Positions 26,199 through 35,284 of a stretch of DNA of 64,000 nucleotides are shown here, piece after piece. The notes under the pieces were generated by a model. It did not search any database, was not told the DNA's origin, and saw nothing but the letters and a program-made list of their open reading frames with translations. Source of the stretch: an uncultured Bacteroides sp. (GTDB lineage: Bacteria; Bacteroidota; Bacteroidia; Bacteroidales; Bacteroidaceae); assembly GCA_902388495.1 (NCBI GenBank), contig CABMPP010000014.1, forward strand, positions 1 to 64,000. The letters are read 5' to 3'. Numbering within the stretch: position 1 is the stretch's first letter; each line of letters begins with the position of its first letter. A program made the translations under genes and the position numbers.

Positions 26199-27353
26199 TT
26201 ATTCTAATCTGCGAGCACCATCGCTGATGACCACATCATAGATCTTCGGACTTCTTCCGAATTTGTTCTTGAATTCTTCTTTTGCTTTGTCAACGAAGGT
26301 TTGATACAATTCTTCTTCTACCAGGTTGATTGTACATCCGCCGAATCCACCACCCATAACGCGTGAACCGGTAACGCCGCAGTCAAAAGCAAGGTCATTC
26401 AGGAAGTCAAGTTCTTCGCAGCTTACTTCGTATAACTTGCTCATGCCGTGATGCGTTTCGTACATCTTTTGGCCTACAGTTTCGTAATCTCCTCTTTCCA
26501 AGGCGTCACAAACATCGAGTACGCGTTGAATTTCTTCGATTACATATTCTGCACGCATGTAGTCTTCTGCACTGATGTCAGCTTTTGCTTCTTCCAGCAT
26601 TGCCATTGTACAGTCACGCAGGAATTCTACATGAGGATGCTTCTTCTGAACAGCAGCAACAGCAGCCTCGCAACTTTGACGGCGCTTGTTGTATGCAGAA
26701 GATGCCAATTCATGTTTTACTACTGAATCAACAAGTACCAGACGATAGCCTTTCGGGTCGAATGGGAAGTATTGGTATTCCAATGAACGGCAATCCAAAC
26801 GGATGAGGCTGCCCTTCTTGCCGAATACGGAAGCAAACTGGTCCATAATACCGCAATTAACGCCGCAGTAGTTATGTTCGGTAGCTTGTCCTACTTTCGC
26901 CAATTCAAACTTGTCAATCTTGTTATCTCCGAACAAATCGTTCAAAGCATAAGCGTATGTGCTTTCCAAAGCTGCAGAAGAGGACATTCCGGCACCCAGA
27001 GGTACATCGCCCGCAAAAGCAGTATTGAAACCTTTCACGTCTACGCCACGTTTCATCATTTCCCGGCATACACCGAAGATATATCTTGCCCAGCTGGCGC
27101 GGGGAGCATCTTCTTCATTCAAGCCGAATTCCACGTAGTCTTTCAAGTCGATGGAATAAGCTTTTACTGTGTTTGTGCCGTTGGGCTTTACTTCGGCAAC
27201 CATTCCTTTGTCGATTGCTCCGGGGAATACAAAACCACCGTTATAATCAGTGTGTTCACCGATAAGGTTGATGCGACCCGGAGAAGCATATACTGCTCCC
27301 GTTGTTCCGTCAAAATGCTTGATGAAACGGCTTCTTACGTATTCTATATCCAT
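26199..27353 (-). CDS. galK: Galactokinase
   Basis: 384 residues. GHMP kinase with the galactokinase signature GRINLIGEHTDYNGG, the ATP loop PLGAGMSSSAALE, NYCGVNCGIMDQFAS and the C-terminal GSRVMGGGFGGC. Phosphorylates galactose at C1 in the cytoplasm. Last gene of the galM-transporter-galK unit, 65 bases after the transporter. Length and motifs are complete. Confidence 0.97.
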   Translation of the reverse strand: MDIEYVRSRFIKHFDGTTGAVYASPGRINLIGEHTDYNGGFVFPGAIDKGMVAEVKPNGTNTVKAYSIDLKDYVEFGLNEEDAPRASWARYIFGVCREMMKRGVDVKGFNTAFAGDVPLGAGMSSSAALESTYAYALNDLFGDNKIDKFELAKVGQATEHNYCGVNCGIMDQFASVFGKKGSLIRLDCRSLEYQYFPFDPKGYRLVLVDSVVKHELASSAYNKRRQSCEAAVAAVQKKHPHVEFLRDCTMAMLEEAKADISAEDYMRAEYVIEEIQRVLDVCDALERGDYETVGQKMYETHHGMSKLYEVSCEELDFLNDLAFDCGVTGSRVMGGGFGGCTINLVEEELYQTFVDKAKEEFKNKFGRSPKIYDVVISDGARRLE

Positions 27354-27418
27354 AGCTATTTATGTTTTATAAGGTGAATATATCTAATTACCTGTATTTT
27401 CCCTATTTATCCTGTCTA

Positions 27419-28729
27419 TTATTCTACGGGGATGTCTTTGTTAACATTCTTGCAACCTACCAGGCCGTAGAACAGCAAGTATGCAAGCGCTGCGATGATA
27501 ACCCAGTAGCTTTCCATAAAGCCTGCTACGTCGGCTACCCAACCCTGAAGAACGGGGAGGATACCACCACCGCAAACTAATACCATAAACAGACCGGAAG
27601 CAGCAGCCAGATATTTGCCCAGTCCTTCTACTGCGAGGTTGAAGATACCACCCCACATAATAGAGGTACACAAACCGACCAGTACCAGATACATAGCGTT
27701 GATAGGTACTTCAGCAAGTCCGAAGGACAAACCGCCGGTAGCACTCTGCTGGAGCACGGGCAGGTTTACCAAAGAGTCTGTTGATGAGAAGATGGCAAGG
27801 AATACCAGTAACAAACCTAATGCGGAAGTAAAGGTAAGCATTGCTTTACTGGAAATCTTGGCACCCAGTGAAGCACCTGCCAGACGGCCGATCAACATCA
27901 GGAACCAATAAGTTCCTACTACGAAACCGGAGATAGTGGAAGCTATACCGGCACCGCCCTTTTCGATCGGGTCAGTCAGGAACAAGTTCAATGTACCCGG
28001 TACACCTACCTCGATACCTACATATACGAAGATTGCGATAGCTCCCAATATGAAGTGACGGAATTTCAAAGCACCTGACATCAACTTGCCGATAGGTTCT
28101 GTAGAAGCAGTGGCGTTGGGTTCCGGTATCGGCACGAACAAAAGTACGAAGAATGCAAAAGCAAATACAGCCATTGCTGTGTACATTACCGGGAAAATCT
28201 GAGAAATAGTAGCCTTCTCAATAGAACCGGCAATAAGGATACCTACGAACATCGGAGTGATAGTAGCCATTACGGAGTTGAAAGAACCACCGATCTGGAT
28301 AAGTTGGTTACCCTTGTTTCCTTCACCACCGAGCTTGTTCAACATCGGATTTACAACGGTGTTGAGCAAACACATAGAGAAACCGGCAATAAATGCACCT
28401 GTCAGATATACGGCAAAAGCCATATCGGGGCTTGCATGGCCGGACAAATACTGAACACCTACGCCGATAAAGCCGACAGCTACTGCGATAAGCGCTGTCT
28501 TCTTATATCCAACTCGTTGTAATAAAATGCCACTTGGTATTCCCATCACTGCATATGCAATAAAGTTACCGAAGTTGCCCAGCATTCCTAATGCATTGGA
28601 TACTGAAAACTGGTTCTTCAGCACAATTCCCATAGGGGCGGCAAGATTAGTAACAAATGAAATCATACCAAAAAGGAAGATCATCGTAATAATAGCGATG
28701 AGTTTACCATTCTGTTTTTGTTGTGTCAT
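27419..28729 (-). CDS. MFS sugar transporter (glucose/galactose, GluP/FucP-like)
   Basis: 436 residues with about 12 membrane helices; no signal peptide. FHS-family look: N-terminal FLFGMISFVTNLAAPMGIVL, QFSVSNALGMLGNFGNF, GFSMCLLNTVVNPMLNKLGG and a long second half with GTYWFLMLIGRLAGA. Placed between aldose 1-epimerase and galactokinase, so galactose (and perhaps glucose) uptake by H+ symport is the likely role. Confidence 0.88.
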   Translation of the reverse strand: MTQQKQNGKLIAIITMIFLFGMISFVTNLAAPMGIVLKNQFSVSNALGMLGNFGNFIAYAVMGIPSGILLQRVGYKKTALIAVAVGFIGVGVQYLSGHASPDMAFAVYLTGAFIAGFSMCLLNTVVNPMLNKLGGEGNKGNQLIQIGGSFNSVMATITPMFVGILIAGSIEKATISQIFPVMYTAMAVFAFAFFVLLFVPIPEPNATASTEPIGKLMSGALKFRHFILGAIAIFVYVGIEVGVPGTLNLFLTDPIEKGGAGIASTISGFVVGTYWFLMLIGRLAGASLGAKISSKAMLTFTSALGLLLVFLAIFSSTDSLVNLPVLQQSATGGLSFGLAEVPINAMYLVLVGLCTSIMWGGIFNLAVEGLGKYLAAASGLFMVLVCGGGILPVLQGWVADVAGFMESYWVIIAALAYLLFYGLVGCKNVNKDIPVE

Positions 28730-28771
28730 GGTTTTTGAATTTAATAAGTTTATAAAATTAGATTAGTTATT

Positions 28772-29875
28772 TCATTCTTGTACGCCAAACTTGTAAATAG
28801 TCACCTGTTGGTACTCGTCATCGGGCAGCAGCACAGCAGATGGAAAGTGAGGCTTGTTTGGAGTGTCGGGGAAGCATTGTGCTTCGAAGCATACGGCACT
28901 TCGGGCTGGGAAAGTGGCTCCATGAGCACCGGCAAAACCTCCCAACCAGTTTCCGGTGTAGAGTTGTACGCCACATTCTGTGGTATAGACTTCCATGGTA
29001 CGTCCGCTCGTCGGTTCCGTGCAAGTAGCGGCAAGGCTCAATTCTCCGTTTTCTGTCTTGCTCAGTACATAGCAATGGTCATATCCTGCGCCGTTTATCA
29101 GTTGCTGGAATTTATCGTCAATCCGTTCTCCGATGGTATGGGGAGTGCGGAAGTCCATCGGAGTACCTTCTACCTTCAGAATTTCTCCGGTAGGGACAGA
29201 TACTTCGTCGATTGGAACATAAAAATCAGCGTTGATAGTAATGATATTATTGAGGACGGTAGGAGTGGGGTTGGCAATGCCGGCGAGATTGAAGAATCCG
29301 TGATTGGTCAGGTTTACAACGGTAGCCTTGTCTGTAGTGGCCCGGTATTCGATTACCAGAGCATTGATTTCGTCTTCCAGGCGGTAGGTCATTTCTACTT
29401 CCAGATTTCCGGGGAATCCTTCTTCGCCGTCGGCCGATGTATAGTTGAAGATTACAGTCGACTGATCCGGTTGGATGGCATCCCATACACGGGTGTGGAA
29501 ACCGGTAGGACCACCGTGCAAGGAATTAGGACCATTGTTGATTGCCAGTTGGTGCTCTTCGCCGTATAAGGTAAATTTGCCTTTTGCTATGCGGTTGCCG
29601 TAACGTCCGATAGTCGTATTCAAGAAAGGTTCGGGACTGTTGATGACGTGGTCGATACTGTCGTGCCCTAAAATGACATTGTCGTATTTTCCATTTTTGT
29701 CGGGTACCATAATGGAGAGGATAGCACATCCGTAATTGGTAACTGCCACTTCCATTCCTTGGGCGTTTTTCAGGATAAACAAATCTGTCTTTTTGTTATT
29801 TATATCCTTTTGAAAGTCTTTTCTGTCCAAACCGGACAGATTGCTTTCTGTTGGAGTAGTGTTCATCATAACCAT
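28772..29875 (-). CDS. galM: Aldose 1-epimerase (galactose mutarotase)
   Basis: 367 residues from the ATG at 29875; ATGs two and three codons later are equally possible, and a longer frame to 29953 lacks family similarity. No signal peptide, unlike the paralogue at 24846. Motifs: NYGCAILSIMVPDKNG, TTIGRYGNRI, catalytic His in NLTNHGFFNLAG and GYDHCYVL, base Glu in CFEAQCFPDTPN. Makes alpha-galactose for galactokinase. First gene of the galactose unit; manA diverges 193 bases away. A TTTATTTG at 29894-29901 (minus) is an imperfect -7 box. Confidence 0.9.
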   Translation of the reverse strand: MVMMNTTPTESNLSGLDRKDFQKDINNKKTDLFILKNAQGMEVAVTNYGCAILSIMVPDKNGKYDNVILGHDSIDHVINSPEPFLNTTIGRYGNRIAKGKFTLYGEEHQLAINNGPNSLHGGPTGFHTRVWDAIQPDQSTVIFNYTSADGEEGFPGNLEVEMTYRLEDEINALVIEYRATTDKATVVNLTNHGFFNLAGIANPTPTVLNNIITINADFYVPIDEVSVPTGEILKVEGTPMDFRTPHTIGERIDDKFQQLINGAGYDHCYVLSKTENGELSLAATCTEPTSGRTMEVYTTECGVQLYTGNWLGGFAGAHGATFPARSAVCFEAQCFPDTPNKPHFPSAVLLPDDEYQQVTIYKFGVQE

Positions 29876-30003
29876 GGTATTAATTAAATTTCTTGCAAAT
29901 AAAAAGAAATTCTTTTGTTCTCCCAAGTAATTAGAAAGAAATGTAGGGAACATTTTAGGAAAGTTTAGCGTTTAACAAATGGAAGACAAATTAATATTTT
30001 TCG

Positions 30004-30011
30004 TATGTTTG
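30004..30011 (+). promoter_or_regulatory. -7 promoter box of manA
   Basis: TATGTTTG fits TAnnTTTG, about 57 bases before the manA ATG. Confidence 0.55.
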
Positions 30012-30068
30012 TCCCCGTAATCTAAAAAAATCACATCATTAACAGAACGTTTTAATTAAAAACAGCGA

Positions 30069-31040
30069 ATGTATCCTCTAAAATTTGAGCCTATTTTGAA
30101 GCAAACGCTTTGGGGAGGCGACAAGATTATTCCATTCAAACATTTGAATGATACCCTTACCAACGTAGGTGAGAGTTGGGAAGTGTCGGCAGTAGATGGC
30201 AGTGAGTCTATCGTAGCCAACGGTGCTGACAAAGGGCTTACACTGCCGGAGATGGTCCGAAAGTATAAAGAAGACCTGGTGGGCGAAGCTAACTATGCAC
30301 GTTTCGGCAGTAAGTTTCCTTTGTTGATTAAATTCATCGATGCCAAGTTGGACTTGTCTATTCAGGTACATCCGGGTGATGAGTTGGCAAAAAAACGCCA
30401 CAACAGTTTTGGAAAAAACGAAATGTGGTATGTTATTGCCGCTGATAAGGGAGCTAAATTGATTTCCGGCTTTTCCGAGCAAATAACTCCGAAAGAGTAT
30501 AAGGAAAGAGTCTACAATGGTACATTTGCCGAAGTGCTGCAAACTTGTGCTATCAAACCGGGGGATGTGTTCTATGTTCCTGCTGGTCGTGTGCATGGCA
30601 TCGGAGCCGGTGCTTTTGTAGCAGAGATCCAGCAGACGTCAGATATTACCTATCGTATTTTCGACTATAACCGGAAAGACAAGGATGGTAAATCGAGAGA
30701 GCTGCATACCAGCCAGGCTATTGATGCTGTCAACTTTGCAGATGTGCAGGATGATTTCCGTACGGAATACGAGCAAGTGCAGAATGAACCGGTAGAAATG
30801 GTGGCAAGCCCTTATTTCACTACTTCCATTTATGACATGACGGAAGAAATCACTTGCGACTATTCGGAATTGGACTCATTCGTTATTTTCATTTGTGTGG
30901 AAGGCGCATGCCGCGTCATCGATGATGAGAAGAATGAAATCTCATTGCAGGCCGGAGAAACAATCCTGCTACCGGCTGCTACTCAAGAAGTAACCATTGT
31001 TCCTGATGGTGCAGTGAAATTGCTCGAAACGTATGTCTGA
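30069..31040 (+). CDS. manA: Mannose-6-phosphate isomerase, class I
   Basis: 323 residues, the short type I form common in Firmicutes and Bacteroidetes. Starts MYPLKFEPILKQTLWGGDKI. Zinc-site motifs of the cupin are present: IQVHPGDELA, KNEMWYVI and PAGRVHGIGAGAFVAEIQQ, then YRIFDYNR. Interconverts mannose-6-phosphate and fructose-6-phosphate in the cytoplasm. Monocistronic: its own promoter box and a strong hairpin follow it. Confidence 0.95.
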   Translation: MYPLKFEPILKQTLWGGDKIIPFKHLNDTLTNVGESWEVSAVDGSESIVANGADKGLTLPEMVRKYKEDLVGEANYARFGSKFPLLIKFIDAKLDLSIQVHPGDELAKKRHNSFGKNEMWYVIAADKGAKLISGFSEQITPKEYKERVYNGTFAEVLQTCAIKPGDVFYVPAGRVHGIGAGAFVAEIQQTSDITYRIFDYNRKDKDGKSRELHTSQAIDAVNFADVQDDFRTEYEQVQNEPVEMVASPYFTTSIYDMTEEITCDYSELDSFVIFICVEGACRVIDDEKNEISLQAGETILLPAATQEVTIVPDGAVKLLETYV

Positions 31041-31056
31041 GACTCCGATTGGACTG

Positions 31057-31113
31057 AGTAAATAAAACAGGAGGGGCAGCTGTCTGACAGTTGCCCCTCC
31101 TGTTTTATTTACT
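31057..31113. terminator. Long bidirectional terminator between manA and the small-gene cluster
   Basis: An almost perfect 25-bp stem (AGTAAATAAAACAGGAGGGG and its complement) with A-tract and T-tract edges, serving manA on plus and the 31120 gene on minus. Confidence 0.9.
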
Positions 31114-31119
31114 TAAATC

Positions 31120-31383
31120 CTACTTCTTTCTTCTTCCGAATAGCATTCTGAATTTCTTCATCAGCTTGGCTCCCAACATTATCCCGTCAAAAACAGCCAT
31201 GCCGGTATTGAATGCTCTCATCATTGCATTCGCCTTATTAGTGGCAGGAGCAAGGGGAGCAAAGATTTCCTGGGTCAGGTCGGTCATGATTTCTTTCTGT
31301 GCACGAATTTGTTGCAGCAGTGTTGCTTTTCTTTGAGCAATGCTTTCTAAGGTGACAGGAGTGGTATCGGGCATATTATTCAT
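31120..31383 (-). CDS. Small conserved protein of unknown function
   Basis: 87 residues. N-terminal two thirds helical and charged (SIAQRKATLLQQIRAQKEIM), then a hydrophobic stretch (AFNTGMAVFDGIMLGAKLMK) and a very basic tail, MLFGRRKK. No domain recognised. It lies 12 bases after the holin-like gene and shares its strand with it and the YtxH gene, so all three probably form one envelope-related operon. Confidence 0.7.
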   Translation of the reverse strand: MNNMPDTTPVTLESIAQRKATLLQQIRAQKEIMTDLTQEIFAPLAPATNKANAMMRAFNTGMAVFDGIMLGAKLMKKFRMLFGRRKK

Positions 31384-31395
31384 GGATATTCATTT

Positions 31396-31755
31396 TTATT
31401 TGGATGTATCTAAGAATAGTTCTGCAATGAATCTCACCGTTGGATCGATGATCAACTTTTTGCGGAATAGTACAAGCAGGACAATGATCAGAATATGAAA
31501 ACAGGTGATGAGTGCAAAACTCATCATAAGTCCACCTACCAGTGGCGCCAGTATATAAACCAGCGTGAATGACAGATGAAACAGAACCACTACGCCGAGG
31601 ATGACAACCAGCAACACTAACAAAAGTGTAGAAAGTAGCTTGGATAATTTTTCTGTAACTTCCAGCTTCGTATATTCCTTTTGCAGTTCCAGATATTTCT
31701 TGAATTCAATGAATAGCTGCTGCATATTCTCAATACTTTTGTCGTCTGCAAACAT
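31396..31755 (-). CDS. Two-helix membrane protein, phage-holin-like family
   Basis: 119 residues: an N-terminal amphipathic helix (about 8-45), then two strong membrane helices (about 43-68 and 70-96) and a short C-terminal tail. Architecture and the middle cluster of hydrophobics match the 'phage holin family' (PF07332-type) proteins found with YtxH proteins in non-phage loci. Function is unknown; envelope stress is a guess from similar loci. No phage genes nearby. Confidence 0.75.
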   Translation of the reverse strand: MFADDKSIENMQQLFIEFKKYLELQKEYTKLEVTEKLSKLLSTLLLVLLVVILGVVVLFHLSFTLVYILAPLVGGLMMSFALITCFHILIIVLLVLFRKKLIIDPTVRFIAELFLDTSK

Positions 31756-31778
31756 AGTGGTTCTGTTTTAATACTTTT

Positions 31779-31988
31779 TTATTCCGTTACTTCGCCTTTA
31801 ATTTCTGCGGCAATTTCATCCACCAGATCTTCCATTTCACTCCGGTTCAGGCGAATGCCTTTTTTGCGAAGTATTTCCGCGATTTTGTTACGGGTATCTT
31901 CTCCTTTTTCTGGAGCAAATAAAATACCGAGGGCTGCACCAACTGCGGCACCACCCAAGAAAGCTGCTAATACATTCAATCCTTTCAT
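31779..31988 (-). CDS. YtxH-domain protein
   Basis: 69 residues from the ATG at 31988. The N-terminus is the YtxH signature: a Gly/Ala-rich helix with FLGGAAVGAALGILFAPEKG followed by EDTRNKIAEIL. The C-terminal half is a charged helix. YtxH proteins are small membrane-associated proteins linked to general stress in Firmicutes and Bacteroidetes. First gene of the three-gene unit. Confidence 0.85.
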   Translation of the reverse strand: MKGLNVLAAFLGGAAVGAALGILFAPEKGEDTRNKIAEILRKKGIRLNRSEMEDLVDEIAAEIKGEVTE

Positions 31989-32131
31989 AATGTTGTTCCT
32001 TTCTTTTTTTAGAGGTTCATGTAGCAAAACTAACAATATTTTTTGAAAAAATGTTCGGAACGTCTGCTTTTTTTATACTTTTTCTTTGTTTAAGGGAAAA
32101 TGATAATTTAGAAGCGCTATGGAGCATTTTG

Positions 32132-32203
32132 AATGATTTCAGAAATCATTGCTACAATGATCTCTGAAATTATTACTGCAATGATTTCTGAAATCATTGC
32201 AGT
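32132..32203. repeat. Three tandem 24-bp palindromic units
   Basis: AATGAT starts at 32132, 32156 and 32180. Units 1 and 3 are near-perfect dyads (AATGATTT / AAATCATT); unit 2 is degenerate. The array lies between the helicase stop (32257) and the YtxH start (31988), where no other terminator was found. Could be a terminator for the helicase or a regulator-binding array. Confidence 0.75.
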
Positions 32204-32256
32204 AATAAGATGAAGGGAAAAAACATAAATAGAATTGCGCTAAATTCCCATTTAAT

Positions 32257-33510
32257 TTATTTCTGAGCAGCTTGCTTTTTTCTTCTCCAGAAATCTCCGT
32301 TTGCGCGGCTACCGCGGTATTTCTTGTTCTCTTTCGCTTTTGCCTTTATTTCTTCGGCTTTTATTTCCTGTGCCTTTGTTCCTGCTGTGGTGACAAAAGG
32401 ATGGTCTTTAATGACCGGAATAGTCTTTCCTATCAATTTCTGAATATCTTTCAGGTACGGCAGTTCTTCCGATTCGCAGAATGAGAGTGCAATGCCGTCA
32501 TGTCCGGCGCGTCCGGTTCGTCCGATACGATGCACGTACGTTTCCGGAATATTGGGTAACTCGTAGTTGATGACGTGAGACAGTTGGTCTACGTCGATAC
32601 CGCGTGCTGCAATATCTGTTGCAATCAGTACGCGCAAACTGTGGCTCTTGAATCCGTTCAATGCACGTTGGCGGGCATTTTGCGATTTGTTGCCATGTAT
32701 GGCTTCTGCACCGATTCCCGATTTATTGAGGATGCGTGCCAGTTTGTCTGCTCCGTATTTCGTTCTGGTGAATATCAGTACGGATTCGATAGCGGGGCCT
32801 TTCAATAAATGGATCAGCAGGTCTTTCTTTTCATTCTTTTCCACGAAGTAAACTGCCTGTGAAATTGTATCGACGGTAGAGGAAGCCGGGGTAACTTCTA
32901 CTTTCTCCGGATTCGTTAACATCGAGTTTGCCAAGGTCTCTATTTCGGGTGGCATTGTTGCCGAGAAGAAAAGAGTCTGTCGCCGCGCAGGCAGTAATTT
33001 CAAGATACGCCGGATATCATGGATGAATCCCATATCCAGCATCCGGTCTGCTTCGTCCAGCACAAAGAACTCAAGCGCTTTAAGACTGATGAATCCTTGA
33101 TTGATCAAGTCTTGCAGGCGTCCGGGGGTGGCGATCAGTATCTGTACTCCGCGCTTCAGCTCATCGGTTTGCGGTTTTTGACCTACACCGCCGAATATCA
33201 CGGCATGCCTTAATCCTGTATATTTCCCGTATGCTTCGAAACATTCGCCTATCTGTATGGCCAACTCCCGGGTAGGTGTCAGTATCAGGGCTTTTATACT
33301 TTTACGATTATCCGTTTTATATAACTTTTGTAAGATAGGAATGGAGAAAGCGGCGGTTTTGCCTGTTCCGGTTTGAGCACATCCTAATAAATCTTTTCCT
33401 TGAAGCAATATGGGGATAGATTTCTCCTGAATCGGAGTAGGGGTAGAATACCCCTCTTCTTGAAGAGCCTTCAATATGGGCTCTATCAGCTTTAAATTTT
33501 CAAATGTCAT
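32257..33510 (-). CDS. DEAD-box RNA helicase (RhlE-like)
   Basis: 417 residues. Complete helicase core: Q-motif with [11 protein letters not shown], motif [24 protein letters not shown], motif [18 protein letters not shown], and in domain 2 [13 protein letters not shown] and [11 protein letters not shown] short basic C-terminal tail ([20 protein letters not shown]) probably binds RNA. Cytoplasmic ATP-dependent RNA unwinding, often cold or ribosome-assembly related. Single gene with its own -7 box. Confidence 0.95.
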   Translation of the reverse strand: MTFENLKLIEPILKALQEEGYSTPTPIQEKSIPILLQGKDLLGCAQTGTGKTAAFSIPILQKLYKTDNRKSIKALILTPTRELAIQIGECFEAYGKYTGLRHAVIFGGVGQKPQTDELKRGVQILIATPGRLQDLINQGFISLKALEFFVLDEADRMLDMGFIHDIRRILKLLPARRQTLFFSATMPPEIETLANSMLTNPEKVEVTPASSTVDTISQAVYFVEKNEKKDLLIHLLKGPAIESVLIFTRTKYGADKLARILNKSGIGAEAIHGNKSQNARQRALNGFKSHSLRVLIATDIAARGIDVDQLSHVINYELPNIPETYVHRIGRTGRAGHDGIALSFCESEELPYLKDIQKLIGKTIPVIKDHPFVTTAGTKAQEIKAEEIKAKAKENKKYRGSRANGDFWRRKKQAAQK

Positions 33511-33550
33511 GTAATCAATTAAGTGAGCCTCACGCTCTGTTTATATTCAG

Positions 33551-33558
33551 CAAATATA
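33551..33558 (-). promoter_or_regulatory. -7 promoter box of the DEAD-box helicase
   Basis: TATATTTG on the minus strand, about 40 bases before the ATG at 33510. Confidence 0.6.
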
Positions 33559-33646
33559 CGGCAAGTCTTTGGGGGAAATCTCTTTTTATGGCAGGGTTTA
33601 ATTATATTTAACTAAGGAAACAGGGGCATAATTGTGCGTTATGCTG

Positions 33647-33654
33647 TACTTTTG
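33647..33654 (+). promoter_or_regulatory. -7 promoter box of the SPOR lipoprotein
   Basis: TACTTTTG fits TAnnTTTG, about 75 bases before the ATG at 33729. Confidence 0.55.
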
Positions 33655-33728
33655 TTCCATATTTTAAAACAGTAAGATAAAGAAGGTAAGAATAGGCATA
33701 GAATTTACTAACAAAAACGATAAAAAAG

Positions 33729-34229
33729 ATGAAAAAATTAGCCGTATTGGGAATGGGAGTGTGCATTGTATTGGCATTCTCTTCTTGTAAATCAAGTGAA
33801 AGTGCTTATAAAAAGGCATACGAAAAGGCAAAACAACAAGAATTGGCAGAACCTCAAACTACTGCTCCTGTTGAAGAAGTGGCTCCGGTTGTAACTGCTC
33901 CTGTAGAAGCAAAGGTTGTGGAAAGTGCTCCTGCTGGTATGCGCCAAGAGAAACTGACAGTTGTTTCCGGCGTTGACGGCCTGAAAGCTTACAGTGTGGT
34001 CTGTGGTAGCTTTGGTGTAAAAGCAAATGCCGAGAGCCTGAAAAACTTCTTGGATGACGCAGGTTACGATGCAGTGATTGCCTTCAATGCAGAAGCTGCT
34101 ATGTATCGTGTGATTGTGAACACCTTTGACGACAGAGCTTCGGCTGCTGCAGCACGTGATGCATTTAAAGCTAAATACCCTAACCGCAAGGACTTCCAGG
34201 GTGCATGGCTGTTGTATCGCATCCATTAA
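33729..34229 (+). CDS. SPOR-domain lipoprotein
   Basis: 166 residues. Lipoprotein signal MKKLAVLGMG with lipobox FSSC, a Lys/Ala-rich helix, a Pro/Val/Glu/Ala linker (about 38-70), then a SPOR domain (about 82-160) with KAYSVVCGSFGVKANAESLK and MYRVIVNTFDDRASA. SPOR domains bind denuded glycan strands of septal peptidoglycan, so a role in cell division or cell-wall remodelling is expected. Single gene ended by a strong terminator. Confidence 0.88.
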   Translation: MKKLAVLGMGVCIVLAFSSCKSSESAYKKAYEKAKQQELAEPQTTAPVEEVAPVVTAPVEAKVVESAPAGMRQEKLTVVSGVDGLKAYSVVCGSFGVKANAESLKNFLDDAGYDAVIAFNAEAAMYRVIVNTFDDRASAAAARDAFKAKYPNRKDFQGAWLLYRIH

Positions 34230-34282
34230 TTGAATTCTTTTTGGTAATTCATAGAAAGGAGGATTTCTTTCCTTTCAGAATG

Positions 34283-34313
34283 AGGCAGTAACTGGGAAGT
34301 TACTGCCTTTTTT
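34283..34313 (+). terminator. Terminator after the SPOR gene
   Basis: Stem AGGCAGTAAC(T) / (A)GTTACTGCCT with loop GGGA and a T6 tract: a textbook intrinsic terminator. Confidence 0.9.
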
Positions 34314-34417
34314 GCATTCGGTGGGTTGTGATGTGAAAAGTACTTATAAACTTCTCTCTTTCGTTTAAAAGAAGTTATAAAATGAGATACGGAAACTTTT
34401 GAACGTAGAAAAGTTTT

Positions 34418-34425
34418 TAATTTTG
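34418..34425 (+). promoter_or_regulatory. -7 promoter box of the sulfonation operon
   Basis: TAATTTTG, 26 bases before the cysQ ATG; a TTTG at 34398-34401 lies 16 bases upstream, a little closer than the usual -33 spacing. Confidence 0.55.
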
Positions 34426-34451
34426 CATCTTATCATAAGAGGAATTATAGT

Positions 34452-35276
34452 ATGGAACGACAATATATGTTAAAAGCAATTGATGCTGCTCTACGGGCTG
34501 GTGAAGAAATACTTTCTATCTATGAAGACCCGGCATCCGATTTTCAAATAGAAAAAAAAGCAGATAATTCGCCTCTTACTATTGCTGACCGTAAAGCCCA
34601 TGAAACGATTTGCCGATGGTTGAGTGACACGCCTTTCCCCTTGTTGAGCGAGGAAGGAAAACACTTGTCCTATTCAGAACGTCGGACGTGGGAAACGCTG
34701 TGGATAGTAGACCCTCTGGATGGTACCAAAGAGTTTATCAAGCGGAATGGTGAATTTACGGTAAATATAGCATTAGTTCACAATTCAATTCCTGTGATGG
34801 GCGTTATTTACTTGCCGGTAAAGAAAGAGCTCTATTTTGGAGCTGAAGGGGTGGGAGCCTATAAACTTTCTAACATAGCTGCATGTGGCGAATCTTCTTT
34901 GGATGAGTTGATTGCTGCTGCTACCCGGTTGCCGGAGGCTGGAGCGCACGATAAATTTGTAATTGTAGCTTCCCGTTCGCACCTGACTCCCGAAACCGAA
35001 GCCTACATTGAAGAAATGAAACATCGTCATGCAGAAGTCGAATTGATATCAAGTGGAAGTTCCATCAAAATCTGTCTGGTTGCAGAAGGTAAAGCAGATG
35101 TATATCCCCGTTTTGCTCCTACAATGGAATGGGACACAGCTGCAGGACATGCCATTGCACGCGCTGCCGGCATGGAAATATACCAGGCCGGAAAGGAAGA
35201 ACCGCTGCAATATAACAAAGAAGACTTGCTGAATCCTTGGTTTATAGTGGAGACCAAGCATACTGAAACCAAATAA
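34452..35276 (+). CDS. cysQ: 3'(2'),5'-bisphosphate nucleotidase
   Basis: 274 residues. Inositol-monophosphatase fold: KADNSPLTIADRKAHE, LLSEEGK, metal-binding WIVDPLDGTKEFIKRNGEF and the C-terminal PTMEWDTAAGHAIARAAG. Removes the 3'-phosphate of PAP (adenosine 3',5'-bisphosphate), the by-product left when a sulfotransferase uses PAPS. First gene of an operon that also makes PAPS and encodes a sulfotransferase, which explains its presence here. Confidence 0.94.
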   Translation: MERQYMLKAIDAALRAGEEILSIYEDPASDFQIEKKADNSPLTIADRKAHETICRWLSDTPFPLLSEEGKHLSYSERRTWETLWIVDPLDGTKEFIKRNGEFTVNIALVHNSIPVMGVIYLPVKKELYFGAEGVGAYKLSNIAACGESSLDELIAAATRLPEAGAHDKFVIVASRSHLTPETEAYIEEMKHRHAEVELISSGSSIKICLVAEGKADVYPRFAPTMEWDTAAGHAIARAAGMEIYQAGKEEPLQYNKEDLLNPWFIVETKHTETK

Positions 35277-35284
35277 CAATCCGT

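Noticed and set aside
31396..31755. Phage holin as evidence of a prophage
   Set aside because: Holin-like family members of this kind sit with YtxH proteins in ordinary chromosomal loci; no lysis or phage structural genes nearby.
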